Part shown: one piece after another, positions 9,271 through 17,990 of the stretch | How the letters are laid out: each line of letters opens with the position of its first letter | Position numbering within the stretch: position 1 is the stretch's first letter | Origin: SSC4 sp964443225 | GTDB lineage: Bacteria; Chloroflexota; Anaerolineae; SSC4; Amarolineaceae | Direction of reading: 5' to 3' | Length of the DNA stretch: 64,000 nucleotides | Assembly: GCA_964443225.1 (NCBI GenBank) | Contig: CAYUCC010000002.1 | Coordinates: 62,001-126,000 of the forward strand | Notes under the pieces: model-generated | Databases searched by the model: none | Seen by the model: the letters and a program-made list of their open reading frames with translations, nothing else | What the model was told of the DNA's origin: nothing | Translations under genes and position numbers: made by a program

Positions 9271-10010
9271 TGAACGGTCCTCGCGCCACCTTGTTGGCGC
9301 TTCTTGTTTTGCTGCTCCTCGGCACAGTTGCCCTGGCCGACAGTCCCCAGGACGAGATCATCGTCGATCGCGCCGATACGATCCGCCAGGCAACCCCGGC
9401 GATCGACGCCGGCCTGCTTGGTTCGGCCGCTGGCATCGGCCCGCGCGTCACGGTGGCCTTTGCCAATACGGTGCGTCACTTCGATCTGGTCGATACGCCC
9501 GGTGCCCTGCAAGGTCTGCTGGCCAACGTGACACCGCGCATCACCACCGACCACGCCAATACGATCGCCCACAAGCCGCTGGTCGCGGCACCCGCTGACC
9601 TGCAGGCGCTCTTCGGCCAGGTGGGCGACCGCATCGTCTTTGCCTTTGCCAATACCAGCCGCCAGGTACCGCTGTCCTTCCCGCTGCAGCTCATCGGCGA
9701 CACGACACCGCCGGTCGTCACGAACGTGGCTGGCGCAGCCACCGGCAGCACCCTCGAGGTGACCTGGACGACCAACGAATTCGCCGACAGCGCGGTGCTG
9801 TACGGCACGCAGTCGGGCAGCTACACCCACACGGTCAACGATCCGCTGTACGTACGCCAGCACCGCATCGTCGTCACCGGTTTGACCGCCGGCAATACGT
9901 ACTACTACCGCGTACGCAGCACCGACCTGAGCGGCAATACGACGACCGGTCCCGAACGGAGCATCGTGGCACGCAGCAGCATCTTCCTGCCACAGCTGCG
10001 GCGCGGGTGA
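9270..10010 (+). CDS. Exported protein with repeat motifs and a fibronectin III-like domain
   Basis: 246 residues. The ATG at 9270 overlaps the previous stop (TGATG). A signal peptide (LLALLVLLLLGTVALA) is followed by four imperfect motifs: VDRADTIRQ, VAFANTVRHF, TDHANTIAH and FAFANTSRQV, each about 40 residues apart. From about residue 145 there is a fibronectin type III-like fold (VTWTTNEFADSAVLYG ... GLTAGNTYYYRVRSTD), as seen before many extracellular hydrolases. No enzyme domain follows. It may bind surfaces or polysaccharide, or partner the upstream protein. Confidence 0.75.
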   Translation: MNGPRATLLALLVLLLLGTVALADSPQDEIIVDRADTIRQATPAIDAGLLGSAAGIGPRVTVAFANTVRHFDLVDTPGALQGLLANVTPRITTDHANTIAHKPLVAAPADLQALFGQVGDRIVFAFANTSRQVPLSFPLQLIGDTTPPVVTNVAGAATGSTLEVTWTTNEFADSAVLYGTQSGSYTHTVNDPLYVRQHRIVVTGLTAGNTYYYRVRSTDLSGNTTTGPERSIVARSSIFLPQLRRG

Positions 10011-10100
10011 GGGTAAATGCACATCTGCACCAATCAGCAGAAATGTTCGGGAATTGGCACGCGGTTGCAGCTTCACAACTAGTGGAGCAAAAGGGGGAAG

Positions 10101-10790
10101 ATGAACATTCTCGACAAATTGTTCGGCTCACCTATCAATCCGCTTGAGCTCTGGATGAGAAAGGCAGTTCGAGTTTGTCTGGAATTGGATGATCTCACAG
10201 CAAGTGATGACGAGGTAGCAGGCACAGCCCTGGATATCATTGGAACCGCACAGTCGCCTTCAAGCCTAGCTTTTTTTGGCAACCATATCCTGGCCTTTCC
10301 CCTCACTTATGCCACCGTTGCGTACTGGAATGGCACTGACAACAGCGGCGATCCCTTGGTCTGCGCTTTATACAACATGGACCTCAAGATTCTCGATTTG
10401 CTGTTGAGGTTTAAGGGGTGTAAGCCGTATGATCCAACTCATCCATTGAACTCTCTCCACAAGGAATTCCATGACATCATGGACAACGACCGCCGTGGCA
10501 AACAATCGTATGCCCCGTCGCGATTGTTTGTCCACTCGTCTGGCAATAGTGGGTTAATCATTTGGTGGATTGCAACCAGGGCCATCCAAGACATTCTATT
10601 GCGCCATCAGTTCGACAGTTGGCAGTCGTGGATGGACGAGTTGTGGCGGACCGTTCATCCCGGCTTCTCCGTGGTTTTCACCGAACTTGCCGAACGCGAG
10701 GGTAACGCGTTTGTGCAATATTCCGTGAAGGACATCAATAGTATGGAAGAGCAGACTCGAAGGATGTTGCGTGAAATTCGCAGCCGATAG
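10101..10790 (+). CDS. Hypothetical cytoplasmic protein
   Basis: 229 residues starting at an ATG after AGGGGGAAG. No signal peptide or family I can name. It is helical, with Trp/Leu-rich segments (LIIWWIATRAIQDILLRHQF) and a charged C-terminus ending EEQTRRMLREIRSR. Codon use is slightly more AT-rich than in the exported genes on either side. Nothing in the neighbourhood indicates a role. Confidence 0.65.
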   Translation: MNILDKLFGSPINPLELWMRKAVRVCLELDDLTASDDEVAGTALDIIGTAQSPSSLAFFGNHILAFPLTYATVAYWNGTDNSGDPLVCALYNMDLKILDLLLRFKGCKPYDPTHPLNSLHKEFHDIMDNDRRGKQSYAPSRLFVHSSGNSGLIIWWIATRAIQDILLRHQFDSWQSWMDELWRTVHPGFSVVFTELAEREGNAFVQYSVKDINSMEEQTRRMLREIRSR

Positions 10791-10898
10791 CTGGTAATCA
10801 CGACAGGGTATACCGGCGCCATTTCGCAGGTGCTCGGCATCTTTCCACCCTGATCGTTGCCAAACCGCAAACATCCAATATTCCATCAGGAGGAAACC

Positions 10899-11213
10899 AT
10901 GAGCGACTTTTGGCGTTTCGCCACCAGCGTCATCGGCACTGCGGCATTCATTGCCTGTCTGTGGTGGGCCAACGCGGCCCTGCGTCAACTGAATACCCCG
11001 CAGCGCTTCGACCTACCGGTCAGCGTGCGCCTGCTGATCGTCCTGTCCGTGGGCGGCCTTGTCTTTGGCCCGGTCAACCGCATTCTGAGTGGTTTCTTTG
11101 CCATCTTTGCCGACTATTATCCTACATCGGTCAAAGCTGCAGAGGTACTCGGCGCGATGGCGGTGCTGGGGTTTTTAGGATGGTTGTATACCAGGGCTGT
11201 CCTGGAGAAATAG
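10899..11213 (+). CDS. Small membrane protein, unknown function
   Basis: 104 residues. The ATG at 10899 follows AGGAGG at 10888-10893. Three hydrophobic segments are visible: about residues 7-25, 43-62 and 83-100. There is no recognisable motif. It sits alone between a hypothetical gene and the kinase, whose own promoter candidate lies downstream. Confidence 0.6.
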   Translation: MSDFWRFATSVIGTAAFIACLWWANAALRQLNTPQRFDLPVSVRLLIVLSVGGLVFGPVNRILSGFFAIFADYYPTSVKAAEVLGAMAVLGFLGWLYTRAVLEK

Positions 11214-11266
11214 AACTGGCGGCGTCGCAGACACCCGAACCGCCAGCAAACCGCTGCGTGGCTGCG

Positions 11267-11296
11267 TTGGACACCGGAAAGCGTCCGTGCTAGACT
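11267..11296 (+). promoter_or_regulatory. Candidate sigma-70 promoter of the Ser/Thr kinase gene
   Basis: TTGGAC at 11267-11272 and TAGACT at 11291-11296 are 18 bases apart and sit about 65 bases before the kinase ATG. Both boxes are near consensus. Judged by eye only. Confidence 0.45.
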
Positions 11297-11360
11297 GGTT
11301 ACCAAGAACACTGCTGTTACCCATGTAGCAGAAAACCATCGCTTACCGGGAGACACGCCA

Positions 11361-13013
11361 ATGTCCTTGACACAGGGTTCTATTCTCGAAAACCGCTACC
11401 GCGTTGATCGTTTGCTCGGCCAGGGCGGCATGGGTGCAGTCTATCGCGCCTGGGACGTGCGTCTGGGGCAATGGGTTGCCCTCAAAGAAAACGCATTGAC
11501 CACGGTTGAGGCCCGCGCCCAGTTCGAGCGCGAGGCAAAAATCCTGGCGCGGCTGCATCACAGCAACCTGCCCAAAGTAATCGATCACTTTATCACTGCC
11601 GAAGGCCTGCAGTATTTGGTGATGTCATTCATCGACGGCGTCAACCTGGCTGAGCTGCTGGCCAGTCGCGGCCGGCAATCGCCGGCGGACGTGATGACCT
11701 GGTTGGGTCAGGTCTGTGATGCCCTGATCTACCTGCACAACCAAAATCCGCCCATCATCCATCGCGATATCAAACCGCAGAACATCAAAATCGCGCCCGA
11801 TGGGCATGTCTTTCTGGTCGACTTTGGCTTGAGTAAGGTCGGTTCGGCCTACCAGAGTACGGCCAGTGGCGCACTCGGTGTCACGCCCGGTTTTTCACCC
11901 TGGGAGCAGTACGGACAGGGTCATACCGATCAGCGATCGGATGTGTATGCATTGGCGGCGACACTATACGCCATGCTGACGGGCGAAACACCACCTGACA
12001 GCGTACAACGTGGCTTGGCTGGTGTGGCACTGAGACCGCCGCGGGACCTCAATCCTGCGCTGAGTCCAACGCTGGAGCATGCCATACTACACGGGCTGGA
12101 AACTCAACCCACGAACCGACCACCAACGGTGGCCGCCCTGCGCAGTGAAGTGGAAACGAGCCTGGCGGCGACCGGTACAGTCGTGATAGGAATTCAGCCA
12201 CCTCTTCCACCTGCCCAGCCGCATACCCCATACCCTGCGCCTGGGCCATCGCCGCCGGTACGCAAGCGCCGGCTACCTGTTTGGATATGGATCGTGGTCG
12301 CGACACTGGCCGTGGTGCTGCTGGCTGTCGGTGTACAGGCAATGCGAGCACGCGAGGGTGACGCCTCCGACCAGTTAGCGATGGCAGTCACGAAAACAGC
12401 CAATCCTGCTGTTATCGAGGTGACCATCATCTCAGGCTCTCCAACACCAACCCTCGGTCCGCCGACCACGATGCCAATTCAACCGAATCACTCACCAGTA
12501 CCCCCGACTGACACACCCACGGCATCATCCACACCGACAGCCACGTCTACGCCGACAATCACGCCCACAGCCACACCAACACCCGTAATCGGCAGACTTG
12601 TCTTTGCCGGTAACCCAAGAGGTTTTTCGCATCTTCATCTTGTCGCAGGTAACGGACGCAACCGCCGCGAGATTACGTACGGTGCCGAACACTTCTGGAA
12701 TCCAAAGCTGAGCCAGGACGGCAGCCGATTAGCGTTCGCATCCAAAGTCAATGGAAATACTGAAGTGTTCGTTGCGGACGGTGAAGGGGGTAATGCCAGG
12801 CCCATTAGCATGATTATCGATGCAACTTCAGGCAATCCGACAAGACTCATTGCAGATGGCAACAGTCCAGCCTGGAGCCCTGATGGTATGCGCATGGTCT
12901 ACAAGCCGGCAGGTGTACGTCAGGTGCTGTACGTTGCGGATGAATCTGGACAACGTTTGAACCAGTTAGCCGACAGTTCTTCCGATGCCTGGTCGCCAGA
13001 TTGGTCCCCCTGA
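11361..13013 (+). CDS. Transmembrane Ser/Thr protein kinase with PD40 (TolB-like) sensor part
   Basis: 550 residues. The N-terminal half is a Hanks-type (PknB-like) kinase with all key elements: glycine loop GQGGMGAVYRAWD, ATP lysine K42 (VALKE), catalytic loop HRDIKPQN at 134-141 with D136, DFG at 154-156, and the helix-F motif QRSDVYALA. A Pro-rich juxtamembrane linker leads to one membrane span (about 310-330, WIWIVVATLAVVLLAVGV). Outside the cell come a Thr/Pro-rich stalk and PD40 beta-propeller strands (LSQDGSRLAFASKVNGNTEV, PAWSPDGMRMVY). Only about two or three blades are present, so the propeller is incomplete, or completed by the next protein, which also begins with PD40 blades. Likely a surface sensor kinase. 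Confidence 0.92.
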   Translation: MSLTQGSILENRYRVDRLLGQGGMGAVYRAWDVRLGQWVALKENALTTVEARAQFEREAKILARLHHSNLPKVIDHFITAEGLQYLVMSFIDGVNLAELLASRGRQSPADVMTWLGQVCDALIYLHNQNPPIIHRDIKPQNIKIAPDGHVFLVDFGLSKVGSAYQSTASGALGVTPGFSPWEQYGQGHTDQRSDVYALAATLYAMLTGETPPDSVQRGLAGVALRPPRDLNPALSPTLEHAILHGLETQPTNRPPTVAALRSEVETSLAATGTVVIGIQPPLPPAQPHTPYPAPGPSPPVRKRRLPVWIWIVVATLAVVLLAVGVQAMRAREGDASDQLAMAVTKTANPAVIEVTIISGSPTPTLGPPTTMPIQPNHSPVPPTDTPTASSTPTATSTPTITPTATPTPVIGRLVFAGNPRGFSHLHLVAGNGRNRREITYGAEHFWNPKLSQDGSRLAFASKVNGNTEVFVADGEGGNARPISMIIDATSGNPTRLIADGNSPAWSPDGMRMVYKPAGVRQVLYVADESGQRLNQLADSSSDAWSPDWSP

Positions 13014-13049
13014 TTCAGTTCAACGACTCTTTTCCTTTGGAGGTGGACA

Positions 13050-16000
13050 ATGTTCGATCGCCGCAGCAGTCGAATCCTGGTCCTGGTCGCGAGCGTCGTG
13101 GCATTGGCGGCACTCTTGCTGCTGACCAACACGTCGAGTGCCAGCCACGAGGCCTCAGGGCAATTCGTGTATGATGACTACCCGGGCGTCGTCGCGGGCA
13201 GACCAGGAATGGGGACGGCTGAACTGCGCTGGCCAGCCTGGCAGCCGCCGGCACTCACTGTGGCCGATCTGGCGGTTGGACGTCAGTTGCTGCTGACAAA
13301 CGGAATCGCACCCGTCGTGATGGAGATAGATGGTATGCGTGACCAGACTGACTTTCCGTCTCGTTCCGATGCCTCACCTGCTCAGACAGGTATCATTGCT
13401 TTCGAGAGCGATCGTAATGGCAATTACGACATTTTTGCGCAGCAAGTTGGAGCCACCGGTGGAGCAACTCCACTGGTGGTTGGTGGTGACGCCGACGTCA
13501 CACCAGAATGGTCACCCGACGGCACGAAGATCGTCTATGCGAGCGATCGCGACGGCGACTATGACATTTATGTGCGTACATTGGGCGGACAAGAACAAAA
13601 ACTGACCAACAACACGACCGACGATGCCCACCCTGCCTGGTCGTCGACGGGCAACCGCATCATCTTCACATCCGATCGTGGCGGTGACTACTTTCAGATC
13701 TACTCCATGCAACCAAACGGCAGTGATGTGCAGCGGGTTGGCACCATCGCCGACAACCACGCCATGCATCCCCGCTATTCACCCAATGGCAGCCGCATTG
13801 TGTTCATGCGCGCCAGTGTTGCCGTGCCGGCTTGCCAGTGGAATTGGGACGTTTGGACCATGGATGCAAATGGTAATAATCCGCAGCGCGTCACCACTAA
13901 CCTGGGCGCGGATGTCTATCCGCGTTGGTTACCCGATGGTAGCCAGATCGTCTACGCCAGTTGCCGCAATTTCTTCGACTTCGACCTCTACACCGTCAAT
14001 CCAGTGACGGGTGCCGAGCACCGGCTGACATCCTGGTTTCTGGCGAATGAGTGGGCGGCCAGCTATGCACCCGATGGCCAGCACCTGGCCTTCAGCACTG
14101 ACTATGATGGCAATACGGAAATCTACACCATGCCTGCCGCCGGTGGTGCAGCTTCCAACCTGACACGCCACAGCGCTAATGACCTGGCACCGAGTTGGAA
14201 GCCGACGACCGGGGGGGTAGTAACCCCGACACCTACCCCTACGCCAACACCAACTCCGGTGGCCGGTTACTCCATATCCGGCCGGATGACGGATGTCAGC
14301 GGTGATGCCATATCGGGGGTAGTCATCTCAGCCGGCTCGCTGCATCACACAATAACCGATGGCAATGGAAACTACAGCTTCACGGAATTGCCTATGGGGA
14401 GCTACACCATTACGCCGTCGAAGCAAGGCTATACCTTTTCACCGGATCCACGCAGAATCACAGTGCCGCCGAATGCAACAGGGGTGGACTTCAAGGGATA
14501 CAATAGGCCACCCATCGTCTTAGTACATGGTTGGCACGGTGGTGACATTCGTAACTGGTCTTGCGATTGGGTGGAACCAGATGGCTATTTCCAACGGGTC
14601 GACAATTTGCTCAGCGATGCCGACTACTACGTAGAATTTGCCCGACTCGAATCATCAACATGCTACACGCCTCGCATCGAGGACAATGTCTGGCGCCTCG
14701 GCAATGCCATACAACTTGCCAAAGCAGCGACGAATCAGCCGCGGGTCATCCTAATCGCACATAGCATGGGCGGTCTGGTGTCACGAGCCTATCTTGAAGG
14801 CCAGAATTATGACGATGACGTGTCCCACCTGTTCACCTTTGGAACTCCACATCAGGGCGTGCCGATCGACTTACTGGAGTTCTTTGCCAACGGATTGCCT
14901 CTAGCCACCTATTGCAGCCTGTTCCAGCCAGCTGTCTGTGACTTCTCTTATAGGGGTATGTGGCGTTTCAACCATGATTACTCAGTTCGTAGAGGTGCTG
15001 TGTCCTATCACGTAGTGAGTGGTGCAGCCCCCCTCCTTCCACGTACTCCACTCGGCATTGTGGCATATTGGCTGTTGCATGGGCCAGACGATGGCGCCGT
15101 CCAGACCTGGAGCGGGTTGGGCCTATCGGGCAATCTCGATCGCTGGCAAACAGACGAGGCGCACAGCGACGCAGTTGGTCCGCGCAACTATTTCGAGAGA
15201 GGCGAAGAGCCCAGCACCAGCTACCTCGAGTGTTTGAAGCGTGTCCTGGTAGACGGCGCAACCACAAGTTGTGGCACCTTTGGTCCGCTTGACAATACCA
15301 TGGACGAAAGTTCACCGCACACTCAGCACACGTCGTTTCTCCATGGCACTCTCTTGCCTGGGCAAATCACCAATCTCCCCATGTTGGTGGAAGGCGGCGC
15401 CGCCCTGTTTGTCGCCCAGTGCCAACCGGGTACCGTGCGTGTGACCTTGCTTGACCCGGTTGGTCAGATCATCGACCCAGCCTATGCGGCTGCCCACCCG
15501 GGGATCGTGGCCTTTAACGAAAGCGCGGGCTACGCCACGTATTCCTTCCCCAACGCTGTCACTGGCTCGTGGCAAGTGCGCCTTCAAGCCATCAATGTTC
15601 CCTCATCTGGCGCTGCTTGTACGACTTTTGCCGCCTTCGAAGGTGCCCTAACATTTACGGGTGGCACGGATCGCGCCTGGTATCTACCAGGCGCGGCAGT
15701 GGTCATTACAGCAACGTTGTCGCCTCCCGCACAGAATGCCAACGTGACGGCCACGATTCTACTGGCAGACGCAACGAGCACGACTGTGAGCTTGGCTCCA
15801 CTCGGCGGGGGGCACTACCGCGGTAACTACCCGGTGCCAACAAGATCTGGCTATGCCGAGGTGCGATTGCGCGCGACAGGAACCAACGCAAACGGCAAAC
15901 CCTTCGAGCGCGGAACCAGCATCGCATTCCAGATCGCACCCGACACCGTAACGCTAAATGGTATTTACAGTGATACGCCAGAGCCACGCTGGTCCGGAGC

Positions 16001-16361
16001 CACAATCTACGACGCATTGGCTGTCAATGTCGGTGTCAACGTGAGTGCAGCCGGCGCCTATGGAATTTCGGCAGATCTGAAAGACGCGAGCGGGCATCAA
16101 GTGGCACATGCCAGCACCATCACTGACCTACCCAGTGGTGTCGGGTCGCTGAGGCTGCGGTTTCGCGGTGGAGATATTTATGCATCTCAGCGCAACGGCC
16201 CCTACAGATTAACTAATCTGCTGCTCTCTGATCACGGGGGAGCTGCTCTGGTCGTTCAGGAGGCAATGAACGTATATACAACCGCGGGATACCGGTTTCG
16301 AGACTTCCGGCAAGGTGATCTGTTCCTGCCCCTGGTCAACAGATCCAAGTGGCTGCATTAG
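13050..16361 (+). CDS. Giant exported PD40 propeller and alpha/beta-hydrolase protein
   Basis: 1103 residues, with GGAGG before the ATG. After the signal peptide there are about six PD40/TolB-like blades (PEWSPDGTKIVYASDRDGDY and relatives, about 115-385), a Thr-Pro linker, and a carboxypeptidase-regulatory-like beta domain (about 410-490, VSGDAISGVVISAG). Then comes an alpha/beta-hydrolase of lipase/PGAP1 type with PIVLVHGWHGG and the nucleophile elbow AHSMGG (S572). The last 350 residues look like Ig/pre-peptidase-type beta domains. Probably a cell-surface lipase or esterase. It follows the PD40 kinase with only a 36-base gap, so joint expression is likely. Confidence 0.85.
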   Translation: MFDRRSSRILVLVASVVALAALLLLTNTSSASHEASGQFVYDDYPGVVAGRPGMGTAELRWPAWQPPALTVADLAVGRQLLLTNGIAPVVMEIDGMRDQTDFPSRSDASPAQTGIIAFESDRNGNYDIFAQQVGATGGATPLVVGGDADVTPEWSPDGTKIVYASDRDGDYDIYVRTLGGQEQKLTNNTTDDAHPAWSSTGNRIIFTSDRGGDYFQIYSMQPNGSDVQRVGTIADNHAMHPRYSPNGSRIVFMRASVAVPACQWNWDVWTMDANGNNPQRVTTNLGADVYPRWLPDGSQIVYASCRNFFDFDLYTVNPVTGAEHRLTSWFLANEWAASYAPDGQHLAFSTDYDGNTEIYTMPAAGGAASNLTRHSANDLAPSWKPTTGGVVTPTPTPTPTPTPVAGYSISGRMTDVSGDAISGVVISAGSLHHTITDGNGNYSFTELPMGSYTITPSKQGYTFSPDPRRITVPPNATGVDFKGYNRPPIVLVHGWHGGDIRNWSCDWVEPDGYFQRVDNLLSDADYYVEFARLESSTCYTPRIEDNVWRLGNAIQLAKAATNQPRVILIAHSMGGLVSRAYLEGQNYDDDVSHLFTFGTPHQGVPIDLLEFFANGLPLATYCSLFQPAVCDFSYRGMWRFNHDYSVRRGAVSYHVVSGAAPLLPRTPLGIVAYWLLHGPDDGAVQTWSGLGLSGNLDRWQTDEAHSDAVGPRNYFERGEEPSTSYLECLKRVLVDGATTSCGTFGPLDNTMDESSPHTQHTSFLHGTLLPGQITNLPMLVEGGAALFVAQCQPGTVRVTLLDPVGQIIDPAYAAAHPGIVAFNESAGYATYSFPNAVTGSWQVRLQAINVPSSGAACTTFAAFEGALTFTGGTDRAWYLPGAAVVITATLSPPAQNANVTATILLADATSTTVSLAPLGGGHYRGNYPVPTRSGYAEVRLRATGTNANGKPFERGTSIAFQIAPDTVTLNGIYSDTPEPRWSGATIYDALAVNVGVNVSAAGAYGISADLKDASGHQVAHASTITDLPSGVGSLRLRFRGGDIYASQRNGPYRLTNLLLSDHGGAALVVQEAMNVYTTAGYRFRDFRQGDLFLPLVNRSKWLH

Positions 16362-16672
16362 GAGATTCACCAAACCATGCATCACCGTTCAAGCTGTACA
16401 AACGGTTCCGATGTCTATTCAGGTGTTGACGTCCAATCGGTTCGAGGGCGTGCCGGTTCTGGCATTGTGCCTGCAAGTCCGTTGATATCCGCCATCCCAT
16501 TAGGAGGAGACCACACCTTCGCCATAATCGCCCTGTCAGGTCCTATCACCGCCACATAATGGCGAATGTTTGGTTGTAGTGCCGGAGCAAGGAAATATTT
16601 CGGTATCGTTATCGCTGAGAACAGAGCGATCTAACCGAATAGGTCCCCCGCTCCGGCACGAGGAGAAGGTTC
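16362..16672 (+). promoter_or_regulatory. Structured 5' leader of the LIM/DA1 gene
   Basis: The core lies at 16579-16659. An outer perfect 10-bp stem pairs GTGCCGGAGC (16579-16588) with GCTCCGGCAC (16650-16659). Inside it, TTCGGT (16599-16604) pairs with ACCGAA (16634-16639), and ATCGCT (16611-16616) pairs with AGCGAT (16625-16630). The ribosome binding site (AGGAG, 16661) follows immediately, so folding could control translation. It lacks the TTCRA loop and arm sizes of a tRNA. The rest of this 311-base spacer has only a weak inverted pair (CGCCAT and ATGGCG). Confidence 0.55.
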
Positions 16673-17869
16673 TTGAAGGAACATAAACTGACCTGCGCCG
16701 GCTGCGGGAAGTCGCTCACCGGTTCATACATCACAGCCCTCAATCGAAAGTGGCATGAGGATTGTTTCCGCTGTGCGGGCTGCCGGCAGCCATTGGGCAA
16801 ACAAGGCTTCTACGAACACGACGGACAGCCATACCACGCGGCCTGCTACCAAGATCGCTTCAGCCCACGCTGCGCCCACTGCAACCAGCCGCTTACCGGC
16901 AACTACACGACAGCCCTGGGCAAAACCTGGCACCCCTCCCACTTCGTTTGCGCGCAGTGTGGTCGTCCCTTCGATGGAGGGAAATTCTACGAACGTAATG
17001 GCAAAGCGTACTGCAGACGGGACTTCGATGAGCTGTTCGGCCCGCGCTGCGCGATGGGCGAGCTGCTTGGCCAGAACCGTTACTTCGAGAAGGATGGGAA
17101 AACCTACTGCGAAACCCACTACTGGCAACAGTTCGGTAAACGCTGCGCGATTGGCGGTGAAATTCTCAAAAACGCATATCAGATCAACGCCTGGGGCGAT
17201 ACCTACTGCGCTGAACACACAGCCGGTCTGACCGAGTGCTACAGTTGCCATCGTTTCATTTGCGAGCGTTTGACCGGAGGCGGTGTGTCCTATCGCGACG
17301 GTCGCGCTGTCTGCAAACGCTGTCGCCAAACCGCAATCGATACAGTGGAGCAGGGCCAGCCAGTCCTGACGCAGGTGCGCAAGGCACTGGCCCGACTCGG
17401 CCTGGAGATCGGCCCGGCCACGACACCGCTGCGGTTGGTGGACCAGCACGAATTGAACCGGCGTTCCACCAAGCCATACAGCACACAGCCGACCGGTATG
17501 GCCTGTCACCAGAGTGAAACACGCAATGGGCAGGTGGTCGAACGCCAGGTAGAGGCCATCCTGATCCTGTTCGGCTTACCCCGTGAGCACTTCGCTGCAG
17601 TCGCTGCGCACGAATTGATGCACAGCTATCTCTTCATGAATGCTTTTCCCGACCTGGAGCCGGTGGTCGAAGAAGGCCTCTGCGAACTGGCCGCGTATAT
17701 GTGGCTCAAGCAGCAGGGCACGCCAGAAGCCGCATATCGAATGGCCTTGATGGAGAAGAACGAAGATACTGTCTATGGCAAGGGGTTCCAGCTTGCCCGG
17801 CACAGTCTCGATAAAATGTCGCTCATGACCCTACTCAACCATGTGCGCAATCAGAGGAAGTTTCCATAA
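16673..17869 (+). CDS. LIM-domain protein with DA1-like zinc peptidase
   Basis: 398 residues, TTG start after AGGAG. The N-terminal 220 residues are rich in Cys/His. LIM 1 has C8-x2-C11, H28-x2-C31, C34-x2-C37, H55, C58. LIM 2 has C67-x2-C70, H87, H90, C93-x2-C96, C114, D117. Two degenerate LIM-like units follow, with a last Cys pair CKRC at 214-217. The C-terminal half has AAHELMHSYLF with HELMH at 313-317 (HExxH zinc peptidase) and EEGLCELAAY, which supplies a downstream Glu. The same order, LIM then peptidase, occurs in plant DA1. LIM domains are rare in bacteria. No signal peptide, so cytoplasmic. The substrate is unknown. Confidence 0.85.
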   Translation: MKEHKLTCAGCGKSLTGSYITALNRKWHEDCFRCAGCRQPLGKQGFYEHDGQPYHAACYQDRFSPRCAHCNQPLTGNYTTALGKTWHPSHFVCAQCGRPFDGGKFYERNGKAYCRRDFDELFGPRCAMGELLGQNRYFEKDGKTYCETHYWQQFGKRCAIGGEILKNAYQINAWGDTYCAEHTAGLTECYSCHRFICERLTGGGVSYRDGRAVCKRCRQTAIDTVEQGQPVLTQVRKALARLGLEIGPATTPLRLVDQHELNRRSTKPYSTQPTGMACHQSETRNGQVVERQVEAILILFGLPREHFAAVAAHELMHSYLFMNAFPDLEPVVEEGLCELAAYMWLKQQGTPEAAYRMALMEKNEDTVYGKGFQLARHSLDKMSLMTLLNHVRNQRKFP

Positions 17870-17870
17870 A

Positions 17871-17990
17871 AATCCGTTCAATCCGTTCCCCGAATCCATT
17901 GACGGCAATCCGTTCAATCCGTTCCCCGAATCCGTTGACAGCAATCTGTTCAATCCGTTCCCCGAATCCGTTGACAGTAATCCGTTGCCA
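17871..17990. repeat. ATCCGTTCA-word repeat filling a convergent spacer
   Basis: A tandem array built from the word AATCCGTTC with units of about 36 bases that also contain CCCCGAATCCGTTGACAGT. About three units are present. The array runs from the stop of the LIM/DA1 gene (17867-17869) to the stop of the SWIM gene (17991), leaving no other spacer. The same unit recurs at 29394-29603. Units abut without unique spacers, so this is not CRISPR. Confidence 0.9.

Noticed and set aside
16377..16559. A 60-codon frame after the PD40 hydrolase
   Set aside because: No ribosome binding site and no protein-like pattern; it lies in the leader of the next gene.
16579..16659. A tRNA gene
   Set aside because: The 7-bp acceptor-like stem exists, but there is no TTCRA loop, no normal D or T arm and no anticodon arm of the right size.
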